64,000 nt of DNA from Micromonospora narathiwatensis (lineage in GTDB: Bacteria > Actinomycetota > Actinomycetes > Mycobacteriales > Micromonosporaceae). Under the pieces are notes generated by a model. The model was not told where the DNA came from and made no database searches. It saw only the letters and a program-made list of their open reading frames with translations. Numbering within the stretch: the first letter of the stretch is position 1; the number at the start of each line of letters is the position of its first letter. A program made the position numbers and the translations under genes. Of this stretch, positions 10,560 through 18,753 are shown one piece after another. The stretch covers positions 124,001 through 188,000 of the forward strand of contig NZ_LT594324.1 of the NCBI RefSeq assembly GCF_900089605.1, written 5' to 3'.

Positions 10560-11090
10560 TCAGGCCAGCGCGGCCTCCGCGTCGAGGGCCACCGCGGCGG
10601 CGTGCACGACGGACGCGATCCGCAGCCCCTCGTGCACCTGCTCACGGGTGAACCCGGCGGAGCGCAGGGTCTTCTCGTGCGACTCCAGGCAGACGCCGCA
10701 GCCGGTGATCGCCGAGACGGCGAGGCACCACAGCTCGAAGTCGCCCTTCTCCACGCCCGGCCGGGCGATGATCTGCATCCGCAGCCGGGCCGGCAGCGAG
10801 GTGTACTGCTCGTCGCCGATCAGGTGCTTGGCCCGGTAGTAGATGTTGTTCATCGCCATGATCGTGGCGGCGCCCTTGGCCGCCTCGACCGCCTCCGGCG
10901 TGAGGTGGTCGGACGCCTCGGCGGCGATCTCCCTCAGCACCACCGGGTTGCGGGCCGCCACCGCGCAGGCCAGGGCGGTGCCCCAGGCCAGCTCCGGCTT
11001 GAGCGTGGAGGTGGCGACGGTGGAGCCGAGGTTGAGCCTGATGTCCCTGGCGTACTCGGGCAGCGCCGCCTTGACCGCGTCCAGGCCCAT
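10560..11090 (-). CDS. ahpD: Alkyl hydroperoxide reductase AhpD
   Basis: A 176-residue carboxymuconolactone-decarboxylase-fold protein that reduces AhpC, linking it to lipoamide-dependent electron donors. The catalytic set known from Mycobacterium tuberculosis AhpD (Glu118, Cys130, Cys133, His137) appears one position later here: Glu119, Cys131, Cys134 and His138 in the stretch ITGCGVCLESHEK. The ATG lies 2 bp after the ahpC stop, so the two genes are translated from one mRNA. Length equals the family norm. Confidence 0.95.
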   Translation of the reverse strand: MGLDAVKAALPEYARDIRLNLGSTVATSTLKPELAWGTALACAVAARNPVVLREIAAEASDHLTPEAVEAAKGAATIMAMNNIYYRAKHLIGDEQYTSLPARLRMQIIARPGVEKGDFELWCLAVSAITGCGVCLESHEKTLRSAGFTREQVHEGLRIASVVHAAAVALDAEAALA

Positions 11091-11092
11091 CG

Positions 11093-11653
11093 TCAGGCCC
11101 CGGCGCCGGCGAGCAGCGCGTTGGCGTCCAGGGTCGCGCCGCCCTTGTTCCAGTTGCACGGGCAGAGCTCGTCGGTCTGCAGCGCGTCCAGCACCCGCAG
11201 CACCTCGGAGACGTTCCGGCCGACCGAGCCGGCGGTCACCATGACGAACTGGATCTCGTTGTTCGGGTCGACGATGAAGGTGGCCCGCTGGGCGACGCCG
11301 TCCGCGCCGAGCACGCCGCACGCGGCGGTCAGCTCGCGCTTGATGTCGCTGACCATCGGGAAGGGCAGCTCGCGCAGGTCGGGGTGGTCCTTGCGCCACG
11401 CGTAGTGGACGAACTCGTTGTCGACGGAGACGCCGAGGACCTGGGCGTCCCGGTCGGCGAACTCGCCGTTGAGGCGGCCGAACTCGGCGATCTCCGTCGG
11501 GCAGATGAAGGTGAAGTCCTTCGGCCAGAAGAACACCACCCGCCACTTGCCCTCGTGGGACTTGTGGTTGATCGTCTCGAACGCCTTGTCGGCGTCCAGC
11601 GACACGCAGGCGGTGAGTTCGTACTCGGGGAAGTGGTCACCGACAGTGAGCAC
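11093..11653 (-). CDS. ahpC: Alkyl hydroperoxide reductase AhpC (2-Cys peroxiredoxin)
   Basis: A 186-residue peroxiredoxin of the AhpE/AhpC actinobacterial type that reduces H2O2, organic peroxides and peroxynitrite. The peroxidatic Cys51 sits in FWPKDFTFICPTE and the resolving Cys pair is in LCPCNWNKGG near the C-terminus. The start is a GTG with a strong AAGGAGG. It is the first gene of ahpC-ahpD. No oxyR or furA gene is adjacent, unlike mycobacteria and streptomycetes where oxyR is divergent; two dyads lie in the upstream region instead. Confidence 0.95.
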   Translation of the reverse strand: MLTVGDHFPEYELTACVSLDADKAFETINHKSHEGKWRVVFFWPKDFTFICPTEIAEFGRLNGEFADRDAQVLGVSVDNEFVHYAWRKDHPDLRELPFPMVSDIKRELTAACGVLGADGVAQRATFIVDPNNEIQFVMVTAGSVGRNVSEVLRVLDALQTDELCPCNWNKGGATLDANALLAGAGA

Positions 11654-11693
11654 AGGTCCTCCTTGACAGCGGCTTGCCAGTGGCGCGAAGCCG

Positions 11694-11716
11694 GTAACTG
11701 GATCGGTTCCAGATAC
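11694..11716. promoter_or_regulatory. Imperfect dyad upstream of ahpC
   Basis: GTAACTGGA, a TCGGT centre and TCCAGATAC form a 9-bp-arm inverted repeat with one mismatch, 41-63 bp upstream of the ahpC start. On the minus strand it overlaps a possible TATCTG -10 element. It may be an operator for the peroxide response. Confidence 0.4.
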
Positions 11717-11750
11717 TTCCCCAGCGTTGTTTTCGCCTGGTGGCGGCCGG

Positions 11751-11767
11751 TCGACTTGTGAAGTCGA
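11751..11767. promoter_or_regulatory. Perfect dyad upstream of ahpC
   Basis: TCGACTT-GTG-AAGTCGA is a perfect palindrome with 7-bp arms about 100 bp before ahpC. Its place suits a transcription factor site. The regulator is unknown. Confidence 0.45.
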
Positions 11768-11888
11768 TCACCGGCGGCGCGTTCCGCCCCGAGGTCGTCC
11801 CTCGATCGGGTATGAGCACCCTGCGTCACCGTCCCGACATGTGGATTCTTCCTCCCAGAACCAGGGCCGGAGTGGCAGAGTACGGATC

Positions 11889-11921
11889 GTGACCAGCCAC
11901 GTCCTGATTATTGGCACCTAG
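11889..11921 (+). CDS. Leader peptide of cimA (MTSHVLIIGT)
   Basis: A 10-codon open frame, GTG to TAG, with Val-Leu-Ile-Ile in a row; the two Ile codons are ATT-ATT, uncommon in this GC-rich genome where ATC is preferred. It ends 31 bp before an intrinsic terminator and 95 bp before cimA, whose product starts an isoleucine route. This is the layout of a ribosome-mediated transcription attenuator. The ribosome site is weak (AGAG 8 nt upstream), so a leaderless or poorly initiated reading frame is possible. No protein function other than regulation is expected. Confidence 0.72.
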   Translation: MTSHVLIIGT

Positions 11922-11951
11922 CGCGCCGGCCTTCCCTCTCGCCGAGCGCGC

Positions 11952-11981
11952 AGACCTCCCGCATCCGCGGGGGGTCTTTTT
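11952..11981 (+). terminator. Attenuator terminator in the cimA leader
   Basis: AGACCTCCCGC (11952-11962) pairs over 11 bp, with one wobble, with GCGGGGGGTCT (11967-11977), loop ATCC, followed by TTTT. It is one of the few T-run terminators in the window and lies between a branched-chain leader peptide and cimA. A second hairpin just upstream pairs GCGCGC at 11921-11926 with GCGCGC at 11946-11951. Confidence 0.8.
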
Positions 11982-12016
11982 GTTGCTCCCCCAGGGTTCG
12001 AGAAGAGGACACTCCC

Positions 12017-13597
12017 ATGACCTTCCAGGTGTACGACACGACGCTGCGCGACGGTGCCCAGCGCGAGGGGCTCAGCTACTCGGTGGTCGACAAGCTGGCG
12101 GTGGCCCGCCTGCTCGACGACCTCGGGGTCGGCTTCATCGAGGGCGGCTGGCCGGGCGCCGTCCCCAAGGACACCGAGTTCTTCCGGCGGGCCCGTACCG
12201 AGCTGGGGCTCAGGCACGCGACCCTGGTCGCCTTCGGGGCCACCCGCAAGGCCGGGGTGGCGGTCGAGACCGACCCGCAGGTGCGGGGGCTCCTCGACGC
12301 CCAGACCCCGGCGGTGGCGCTGGTCGCCAAGGCCGACCTCCGGCACGTCGTACGGGCGCTGCGCACCACCGCCGGCGAGAACCTGGCCATGGTCCACGAC
12401 ACGGTGCGGTTCCTGGTGGAGCAGGGGCGGCGGGTCTTCGTCGACGGGGAGCACTTCTTCGACGGCTACCGGCACGACCCGGCGTACACGGCGGCGGTGC
12501 TGGAGACGGCGCTGGCCGCCGGGGCCGAGCGGTTCGTGCTCTGCGACACCAACGGCGGCATGCTGCCGTCCCAGGTCACCGCCGCCATCGCGGACGTCAC
12601 CGCACGTACCGGGGTGGCGCCGGAGCTGCTCGGCATCCACTGCCAGAACGACACCGCCTGCGCGGTGGCCAACACCATCGCCGCCGTCGAGGCCGGCGTC
12701 CGGCATTTCCAGGGCACCGCCAACGGGTACGGCGAGCGCCCCGGAAACGCCGACATCTTCGCGGTCGTCGCCAACCTCCAGCTCAAGCTCGGGCTGCCCG
12801 TCCTACCGGAGGGCTGCCTGGAACAGATGGTGCGGGTCTCGCACGCCATCGCCGAGATCGCCAACATCGCCCCCGACACCCACCAGGCGTACGTCGGGGC
12901 CGCCGCCTTCGCCCACAAGGCGGGGCTGCACGCGAGCGCGATCAAGGTCGACCCGTTGCTCTACAACCACGTGGACCCGTCGGTGGTGGGCAACGACATG
13001 CGGATCCTGGTGACCGAGATGGCCGGACGGGCCAGCGTCGAGCTCAAGAGCCGCGAGCTGGGCCTGGACCTGTCCGGCCATCCGGCCGCCCTGACCACGG
13101 TCACCAACCGGGTCAAGGAGCTGGAGGCCGACGGCTGGTCGTTCGAGGCCGCCGACGCCTCGTTCGAGCTGCTGGTCCGCTCCGAGCTGCCGGACCGGGC
13201 CGCGCCCCGGCCGTTCGCCCTGGAGTCGTACCGGGTGCTGGTCGAGCACCGCGAGGACGGCGCGGTGGTCTCCGAGGCCACCGTCAAGATCCGGGTACGC
13301 GGTGAACGGGTGATCGCCACCGCCGAGGGGAACGGCCCGGTCAACGCCCTGGACGAGGCGCTGCGGGTGGCGCTCGTGCGGCACTACCCCGAGCTGCGCG
13401 ACTTCGAACTGGCCGACTACAAGGTCCGCATCCTGGAGGGCAGCCACGGCACCGGCGCGGTGACCCGGGTGCTGGTGGAGACCGCCGGCGCGGGCCGGGA
13501 CTGGACCACCGTCGGCGTGCACCCGAACGTGGTCGAGGCGAGCTGGCACGCCCTGGTCGACGCTCTCACCTACGGCCTCGACCGGGCCCGCGTGTAA
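12017..13597 (+). CDS. cimA: (R)-citramalate synthase
   Basis: A 526-residue member of the isopropylmalate synthase superfamily that joins acetyl-CoA and pyruvate to citramalate, opening a threonine-independent route to 2-oxobutyrate and isoleucine. The TIM-barrel has VYDTTLRDGAQREG (metal and catalytic Arg/Asp), the HCQNDTACAVAN metal histidine motif and HKAGLHASAI. The C-terminal LeuA-type regulatory domain (about residues 385-520) probably senses isoleucine. Length and the N-terminal YDTTLRDG signature match CimA rather than LeuA (which is longer at the N-terminus in actinobacteria). It is preceded by a leader peptide and terminator, and is monocistronic: the next gene converges on it. Confidence 0.93.
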   Translation: MTFQVYDTTLRDGAQREGLSYSVVDKLAVARLLDDLGVGFIEGGWPGAVPKDTEFFRRARTELGLRHATLVAFGATRKAGVAVETDPQVRGLLDAQTPAVALVAKADLRHVVRALRTTAGENLAMVHDTVRFLVEQGRRVFVDGEHFFDGYRHDPAYTAAVLETALAAGAERFVLCDTNGGMLPSQVTAAIADVTARTGVAPELLGIHCQNDTACAVANTIAAVEAGVRHFQGTANGYGERPGNADIFAVVANLQLKLGLPVLPEGCLEQMVRVSHAIAEIANIAPDTHQAYVGAAAFAHKAGLHASAIKVDPLLYNHVDPSVVGNDMRILVTEMAGRASVELKSRELGLDLSGHPAALTTVTNRVKELEADGWSFEAADASFELLVRSELPDRAAPRPFALESYRVLVEHREDGAVVSEATVKIRVRGERVIATAEGNGPVNALDEALRVALVRHYPELRDFELADYKVRILEGSHGTGAVTRVLVETAGAGRDWTTVGVHPNVVEASWHALVDALTYGLDRARV

Positions 13598-13612
13598 GGA
13601 GGGATCTCCTCC

Positions 13613-14617
13613 TCACGTCGAGGCGGGCAGGCGTAGTTCGGCGAGGACGGCTCGGTGGTCGCTGCCGGGCACCGCGTACACGGCCACCGAGCGCACCGCG
13701 ACGCGTCGGTCGACCAGCACGTGGTCGATGGTGACCGGCGGGATCTTGTCGCCGTCGTACGGGCCCCAGGTGCCGGCGAGCCCGGCGCCGGCCGCGTCGG
13801 CGGCGTCGGCGTACCCGGTGGCGATCAGGGCCCGCAGCGGGGCGTGGTCGAGGGTGGCGTTGAAGTCCCCGGCCAGGATGCTCAGCCGCCCCCGTGGCGT
13901 GGCCGGCGGCTGCCCGCGCAGGTCGGTCCGCCAGTCCGGCACCACGGCGACGGCGTACGGGGCGGCCGGGTGCGCCGACTCCACCCGTACCGGGGGCGCG
14001 CCCGGCACGGCCAGCGTCCCGTACGCCTGGGTGAAGAGGAAGCCCTGGTTGCGCCGGAACCCGCCCTCGCCGAGCGGGAAACGCGCGTAGAGCCCGGAGC
14101 CGGTGGTGCCGACCTCCGGGTTCAGCACCCGGTAGGGCAGCAGGGCGTCCAGCCCGAGGCGGTCCAGCTCGGCCGCGATCCCCGGGGTGAACTCCTGCAC
14201 GGCCAGCACGTCCACCCGGTGCCGACGGACCAGGTCGACCAGCCGGGTCGGGTCGGCCCGGCCCTTGAGCAGGTTGGCGGTGAGCAGCCGCAGCGTCGGA
14301 CCGTCGGCGACCGGCTGCGGGGCGGCGACCGCGCGCGGGGCGACCGCACCGATCAGCGCCAGCGTCGTGGCCGCCGCGACCACCGCCGCCGCTCGCCGCC
14401 GCAGGGCGAGTGCCAGCACCAGCGGCACCAGGGAACCGACGGCGGCGTACGGCGTGAAGGCGACCGCCTGCACCAGCGGCCCCCGGTCCGATCCGGCCAG
14501 CCGGAACAGCACCCAGGCGGCGGCGGGCGCGACGGCGAGCCAACACGCCGTCGTCGCGATCCGGCGGTTCCGGGCTGTGCTCCGTCCCTCGTCCGTCGTC
14601 GTGGTCACGGTCGTCAC
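13613..14617 (-). CDS. Membrane-anchored endonuclease/exonuclease/phosphatase (EEP) family protein
   Basis: A 334-residue protein with two to three N-terminal membrane segments (about residues 20-100, for example TTACWLAVAPAAAWVLFRLA) and a C-terminal EEP-fold domain facing the outside by prediction. EEP motifs are LRLLTANLLKG, VLAVQEFTP (metal Glu), LAGDFNATLDHAPL and the terminal GSDHRAVLAEL (catalytic Asp-His). The substrate is unknown; relatives are nucleases, sphingomyelinases and phosphatases. The GTG at 14617 was chosen because the open frame upstream runs into the AT-richer promoter region. It is convergent with cimA, 15 bp away. Confidence 0.83.
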   Translation of the reverse strand: MTTVTTTTDEGRSTARNRRIATTACWLAVAPAAAWVLFRLAGSDRGPLVQAVAFTPYAAVGSLVPLVLALALRRRAAAVVAAATTLALIGAVAPRAVAAPQPVADGPTLRLLTANLLKGRADPTRLVDLVRRHRVDVLAVQEFTPGIAAELDRLGLDALLPYRVLNPEVGTTGSGLYARFPLGEGGFRRNQGFLFTQAYGTLAVPGAPPVRVESAHPAAPYAVAVVPDWRTDLRGQPPATPRGRLSILAGDFNATLDHAPLRALIATGYADAADAAGAGLAGTWGPYDGDKIPPVTIDHVLVDRRVAVRSVAVYAVPGSDHRAVLAELRLPAST

Positions 14618-14945
14618 CGTACCGTCCGACGTCCCGCGGCGACGTCCTGCGGCGCCATTTCGTGAATGGATCCCGATTCGCCTTTCGCAATTTTCAACCA
14701 CGCCTCGGACAGGCGGAACGCAAATCAGCGCTATTGACCAGCGGCTTTTTGTGGTGCTAACTTCCACTCTGGTTGCGACGTCCGAACTCTCCGTAGTAAC
14801 CCCAGCTCAAGCCGGGTGCATCTGGTGCGCGAGAGAGGCGGCCCCCGGTGGTCCGCCGTCTTTGCGCCCGGCTCTCCTGCGGTAACGAACCGACCCGCGA
14901 ATCGCGGGCCGGCCGTATCAGCACGGTCGAAAAGGGAGACCTGTC
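14618..14945. other. Intergenic divergent promoter region, low GC
   Basis: This 328-bp gap between divergent genes is clearly less GC-rich than its surroundings, especially 14660-14780. It contains the plus-strand promoter listed next, a small stem CGCCT/AGGCG near 14701-14715, and CCCGCG/CGCGGG near 14896. No gene is supported within it. Confidence 0.5.
14734..14763 (+). promoter_or_regulatory. Promoter for the secreted protein gene
   Basis: TTGACC (14734-14739), an 18-bp spacer and TAACTT (14758-14763) make one of the clearest sigma-70-type promoters in the window. It would give a leader of about 175 nt before the ATG at 14946. Confidence 0.5.
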
Positions 14946-15485
14946 ATGGCCACATTCTTCAGACGCAAGGCGGCGGTGGTGGCACTCGGCGTCCTGGCCC
15001 TCACCCTGGCCGGTGGGGGCATCGCGGCCGCCGCCAAGCCGACGGCGAAGGCTCCGGTCGAGGCCGCCCAGCCCGGCGCCCGGCAGCCCGGTCACCAGCC
15101 TCCGGTGACCGCCGCCGAGTCCCGGGCGGCGAAGACCGCGCTGCGCGCGACCCTCGCCCCGCCCGCCGGTGGCACGGTCGCCTGGGCCGTCGTCAGCAGC
15201 AACGGCACCCTGCTCCAGCACTCGGCCAACGTCACCGGCGCCTCGAGGTTCGCCAGCAACCTGCCGGGCCAGAACGCGGGGCAGTACCAGGTGACGCTCG
15301 ACTACGACGTGCACCTCAAGGCGTTCAACGCGGCCGTCGGCACCAACGACCCGAACAACGTCCCGCCGGGCGGCGAGGTCTCGGTCGCACCCCGGTACCT
15401 GATCCCCAACGCCGTCTTCGTCCAGACCCGCAACTCCACCGGCGGGTTCGCGGACAAGCCGTTCCACATCGTCATCGCCAACTGA
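14946..15485 (+). CDS. Secreted protein of unknown function
   Basis: A 179-residue exported protein. A Sec signal peptide (Lys/Arg at residues 7-8, hydrophobic AAVVALGVLALTLAGG, cleavage near AAAA-K) is followed by an Ala/Pro-rich linker to about residue 70 and a compact beta-rich domain (GTVAWAVVSSNGTLLQHSAN ... QYQVTLDYDVHLKAF ... FVQTRNSTGGFADKPFHIVI). No catalytic motif is recognised. The domain has no cysteine. AAAAGGGAGACC precedes the ATG. It is probably monocistronic, with its own promoter and long leader. Confidence 0.8.
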   Translation: MATFFRRKAAVVALGVLALTLAGGGIAAAAKPTAKAPVEAAQPGARQPGHQPPVTAAESRAAKTALRATLAPPAGGTVAWAVVSSNGTLLQHSANVTGASRFASNLPGQNAGQYQVTLDYDVHLKAFNAAVGTNDPNNVPPGGEVSVAPRYLIPNAVFVQTRNSTGGFADKPFHIVIAN

Positions 15486-15701
15486 CCCGTCCCGCCGTGC
15501 TGGCCCCCGCCCCGGCGGGGGCCGGTGCCGGGCCCTGGCCCCCGCCGACCGGCGGTCCGGTCTGCGCCGGTCTGCGTCGCCAGACCTCGGTCGTGCGGTT
15601 GCCGCCCGGCCGAGGGAGTCGTCCCCGTCCGACCCTGGAACGACCCGACACGGACCGATAATCCGACGTTTGTCCGAGCGCCCGTACGGGAAGCAAGCAC
15701 C

Positions 15702-16751
15702 GTGACGGACATCTCGGACACCCTGGCCAGTGCGCCCAGCCCGGTCGACGCCGACGCCGGCGGCGTCGAGCTGGAACAGACCCTATTCGAGGTCAAGCGC
15801 GTGATCGTGGGGCAGGACCGCCTCGTCGAGCGCCTGCTCACCGCCCTGGTCGCCGACGGACACTGCCTGCTGGAGGGCGTGCCCGGGGTGGCCAAGACCC
15901 TCGCCGCGCAGACCCTCGCAACCGTCGTCGGCGGCACCTTCACCCGCATCCAGTTCACCCCCGACCTGGTCCCCTCGGACATCGTCGGTACCCGCATCTA
16001 CCGCGCCTCAACCGAGGCCTTCGACGTCGAGCTGGGCCCGATCATGGCGAACATGGTCCTCGCCGACGAGATCAACCGAGCCCCGGCCAAGGTGCAGTCG
16101 GCGCTGCTGGAGGCGATGGCCGAACGGCAGGTCTCCATCGGCGGCCGGACCTGGCCGGTACCCGACCCGTTCCTGGTGCTCGCCACCCAGAACCCGATCG
16201 AGTCGGAGGGCGTCTACCAGCTCCCCGAGGCGCAGCGCGACCGGTTCCTCATGAAGATCGTGGTCGACTATCCGAGCGACGCCGACGAGCTGGCCATCCT
16301 CTACCGCATGAGCAGCGACCGGCCGACGCCCCGGCCGGTGCTCGACCCGGCCCGGCTGCGCGAACTCCAGCATCGGGCCAGTCAGGTCTTCGTCCACCAC
16401 GCGCTCGCCGAGTACGTCGTCCGGCTGATCCTCGCCACCCGGGACCCGGGCCGGTTCGGGCTGAACGACATGGCGCCGCTGCTGGCGTACGGGGCGAGTC
16501 CCCGGGCCACCCTCGGCCTGGTCGCCGCCGCCCGCGCCCAGGCGCTGATCCGGGGCCGGGAGTACGTGCTCCCGGAGGACGTCCGGGACCTGGCGGTGGA
16601 CGTGCTGTCGCACCGGCTGGTGCTCTCCTTCGACGCGGTGGCCGACGGGGTCTCCGCCGAGGCGGTCGTCCGCCGGCTGATCGAGGCGGTGCCGCCGCCC
16701 CGGGTCGTCGCCGGCCGTCCCGAGGCGGCGTCCGACCTGGCGGCGGCATGA
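15702..16751 (+). CDS. MoxR-family AAA+ ATPase
   Basis: A 349-residue chaperone-type ATPase. The Walker A motif is GVPGVAKT, Walker B is LADEINR, and sensor and Arg motifs LATQNPIESEGVYQLPEAQ and DRF follow; the C-terminal lid extends to the end. MoxR proteins work with DUF58 and VWA partners to mature or activate other complexes at the membrane. The GTG at 15702 gives the family N-terminus; the frame upstream crosses GC-rich non-coding DNA. It overlaps the DUF58 gene by 4 bp (ATGA), so the three genes form a translationally coupled operon. Confidence 0.93.
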   Translation: MTDISDTLASAPSPVDADAGGVELEQTLFEVKRVIVGQDRLVERLLTALVADGHCLLEGVPGVAKTLAAQTLATVVGGTFTRIQFTPDLVPSDIVGTRIYRASTEAFDVELGPIMANMVLADEINRAPAKVQSALLEAMAERQVSIGGRTWPVPDPFLVLATQNPIESEGVYQLPEAQRDRFLMKIVVDYPSDADELAILYRMSSDRPTPRPVLDPARLRELQHRASQVFVHHALAEYVVRLILATRDPGRFGLNDMAPLLAYGASPRATLGLVAAARAQALIRGREYVLPEDVRDLAVDVLSHRLVLSFDAVADGVSAEAVVRRLIEAVPPPRVVAGRPEAASDLAAA

Positions 16752-17749
16752 GGCGCCGGGCCGCCCCGACCCTGCCCGAGCCCGGCCTGGCGGATCTCGC
16801 CCCCGACCAGCGGCTGCGCCGGCTCGAACTGACCGTCACCCGCCGCCTCGACGGGCTGCTGCACGGCCAGTACCGCGGCCTGCTGCCCGGCCCGGGCAGC
16901 GAGGTGGCCGGCAGCCGGGAGTACCGCCCCGGCGAGGACGAGGTACGCCGGATGGACTGGGCCGTAACCGCGCGCACCACCGTCCCGCACGTCCGCGAGG
17001 TCGACGCCGACCGCGAGCTGACCACCTGGCTGCTGGTCGATGCCAGCCCCAGCATGGAGTACGGCACCGCCACGCTGGACAAACGCGAACTCGCGGTGGC
17101 CGCCGTGGCGGCGGTCGGATTTCTCACCGCGGGCGCCGGCAACCGCCTCGGCGCTCAGGTGCTCACCCCCGACGGGCTGCGCCGGTTCCCGGCCCGCAGC
17201 GGCCGGACCCACCTGCTCGGGCTGCTGCGCACCCTGCTCGGCGCGCCCCGCACCGGCGGGTACGAGGAGACCGCGGCACCCGCCCCGCCGAACCTCGTGG
17301 ACGGGCTGGCCGGCGTCCAGCGGGTGGCCACCCGGCGCGGTCTGGTGGTGGTCGTCTCCGACTTCCTCGACGGGCTGCCCGACGACCCGGACGCCGCCCC
17401 GCCCTGGGAGGCGGCGCTGCGGCGGCTCGCCGTCCGGCACCAGGTGCTCGCGGTGGAGGTGACCGACCCGCGCGAGCTGGAACTGCCGGACGTCGGCCTG
17501 ATCACCCTGATCGACCCGGAGACCGGCCGGCGGCGCGAGGTGTGGACCGGCGACCGGGCCCTGCGGGAGCGGTACGCCCAGGCCGCCGCCGCCCAGCGCG
17601 ACCAGGTACGCCAGGTGCTGCGCCGGGCCGGGGCGACCCACCTGGCGCTGCGTACCGACCGGGACTGGGCCGCCGACATCGTGCGGCACGTGCACCACCA
17701 GCGCCGGCTGGCCGCCGCGCCCGCCGCGGCCCGGGGAGGTGGCGCGTGA
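16748..17749 (+). CDS. DUF58 domain protein
   Basis: A 333-residue partner of MoxR. The DUF58 core contains GSEVAGSREYRPGEDEVRRMDW and then TTWLLVDASPSMEYG, a VWA-like metal site (DxSxS). VVVVSDFLDGLPDD sits further down. There is no clear transmembrane segment in this copy, unlike many longer DUF58 proteins, so it is probably peripheral. It starts in the ATGA overlap with moxR and ends in the GTGA overlap with the VWA gene. The fixed order MoxR-DUF58-VWA is a strong context for joint action. Confidence 0.92.
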   Translation: MRRRAAPTLPEPGLADLAPDQRLRRLELTVTRRLDGLLHGQYRGLLPGPGSEVAGSREYRPGEDEVRRMDWAVTARTTVPHVREVDADRELTTWLLVDASPSMEYGTATLDKRELAVAAVAAVGFLTAGAGNRLGAQVLTPDGLRRFPARSGRTHLLGLLRTLLGAPRTGGYEETAAPAPPNLVDGLAGVQRVATRRGLVVVVSDFLDGLPDDPDAAPPWEAALRRLAVRHQVLAVEVTDPRELELPDVGLITLIDPETGRRREVWTGDRALRERYAQAAAAQRDQVRQVLRRAGATHLALRTDRDWAADIVRHVHHQRRLAAAPAAARGGGA

Positions 17750-18705
17750 CCTGGCAGTCGCCCGCCCGCCTCTGGCTCCTGCTCGGCGTCGCCGCGCTCG
17801 TCGTCGGCTACCTGGCGATGCAGCGCCGGCAGAGCCGGTACGCGGTCCGCTTCACCAACCTGCGCCTGCTGGACCGGGTCGCGCCACGCCGGCCGGTCTG
17901 GCGCCGGCACGTGCCGGCGGGCCTCTTCCTCGCCATGCTCGCGCTGCTGGTGGTCGGCTTCGCCCGGCCCAACGCTGAGGTGCGGGTGCCCCGGGAACGG
18001 GCCACCGTGATGGTGGCGGTGGACGTCTCCACCTCGATGCTCGCCACCGACGTCGACCCGGACCGGCTGACCGCCGCCAAACAGGCCGCCCGCCGGTTCG
18101 CCGACGGCCTGCCGAAGGAGTTCAACGTCGGGCTGGTCGCCTTCGCCGGCAGCGCGGCGGTGCTGGTCCCGCCGGGCACCGACCGGGACGCCCTGCACGA
18201 GGGGATCGGGCGGCTCGCCGAGGGGGTCACCGGCGTGCAGGGCACCGCCATCGGGGAGGCGATCAGCACCTCGCTGGGCGCGGTGAAGAGCCTGGACGCC
18301 AAGGCCGCCAAGGACCCGCCGCCGGCCCGGATCATCATCCTCTCCGACGGGGCCAACACCTCCGGGATGGACCCGATGGAGGCCGCCGGCCAGGCCGTGG
18401 CGGCCAAGGTTCCGGTGCACGCCATCTCGTTCGGCACCCCGTCCGGCTTCGTCGACCGGGGCGGGCGGGCCATCCAGGTGCCGGTCGACGGACAGACCCT
18501 CAAGGCGGTCGCGGAGGAGACCGGGGGCGGCTTCCACGAGGCGTCCACCAGCGCCGAGCTGCGCGCCGTGTACGAGGACATCGGCACGTCGGTCGGCTAC
18601 CGCAAGGAACGGCAGGACATCTCCGCCCGCTTCATCGGCCTCGGACTGGTCTTCGCCATGGGCGCGGCGGCCGGATCCCTGCGGTGGTTCTCCCGGTTGC
18701 CCTGA
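17746..18705 (+). CDS. VWA-domain membrane protein (BatA-like)
   Basis: A 319-residue membrane protein. Two N-terminal membrane helices (about residues 6-22 and 52-70) resemble the BatA topology, followed by a von Willebrand A domain with an intact MIDAS motif (VAVDVSTSMLATD; also IILSDGANTSG), and a last helix near residues 295-312 (FIGLGLVFAMGAAAGSL). It most likely presents the VWA domain to the outside or to the MoxR ATPase. The GTG start overlaps the DUF58 stop. Confidence 0.92.
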   Translation: MTWQSPARLWLLLGVAALVVGYLAMQRRQSRYAVRFTNLRLLDRVAPRRPVWRRHVPAGLFLAMLALLVVGFARPNAEVRVPRERATVMVAVDVSTSMLATDVDPDRLTAAKQAARRFADGLPKEFNVGLVAFAGSAAVLVPPGTDRDALHEGIGRLAEGVTGVQGTAIGEAISTSLGAVKSLDAKAAKDPPPARIIILSDGANTSGMDPMEAAGQAVAAKVPVHAISFGTPSGFVDRGGRAIQVPVDGQTLKAVAEETGGGFHEASTSAELRAVYEDIGTSVGYRKERQDISARFIGLGLVFAMGAAAGSLRWFSRLP

Positions 18706-18753
18706 TCGGCACCACCCATCCGGCATGTCGGCACGACACGTGAGGAGCCAGGT

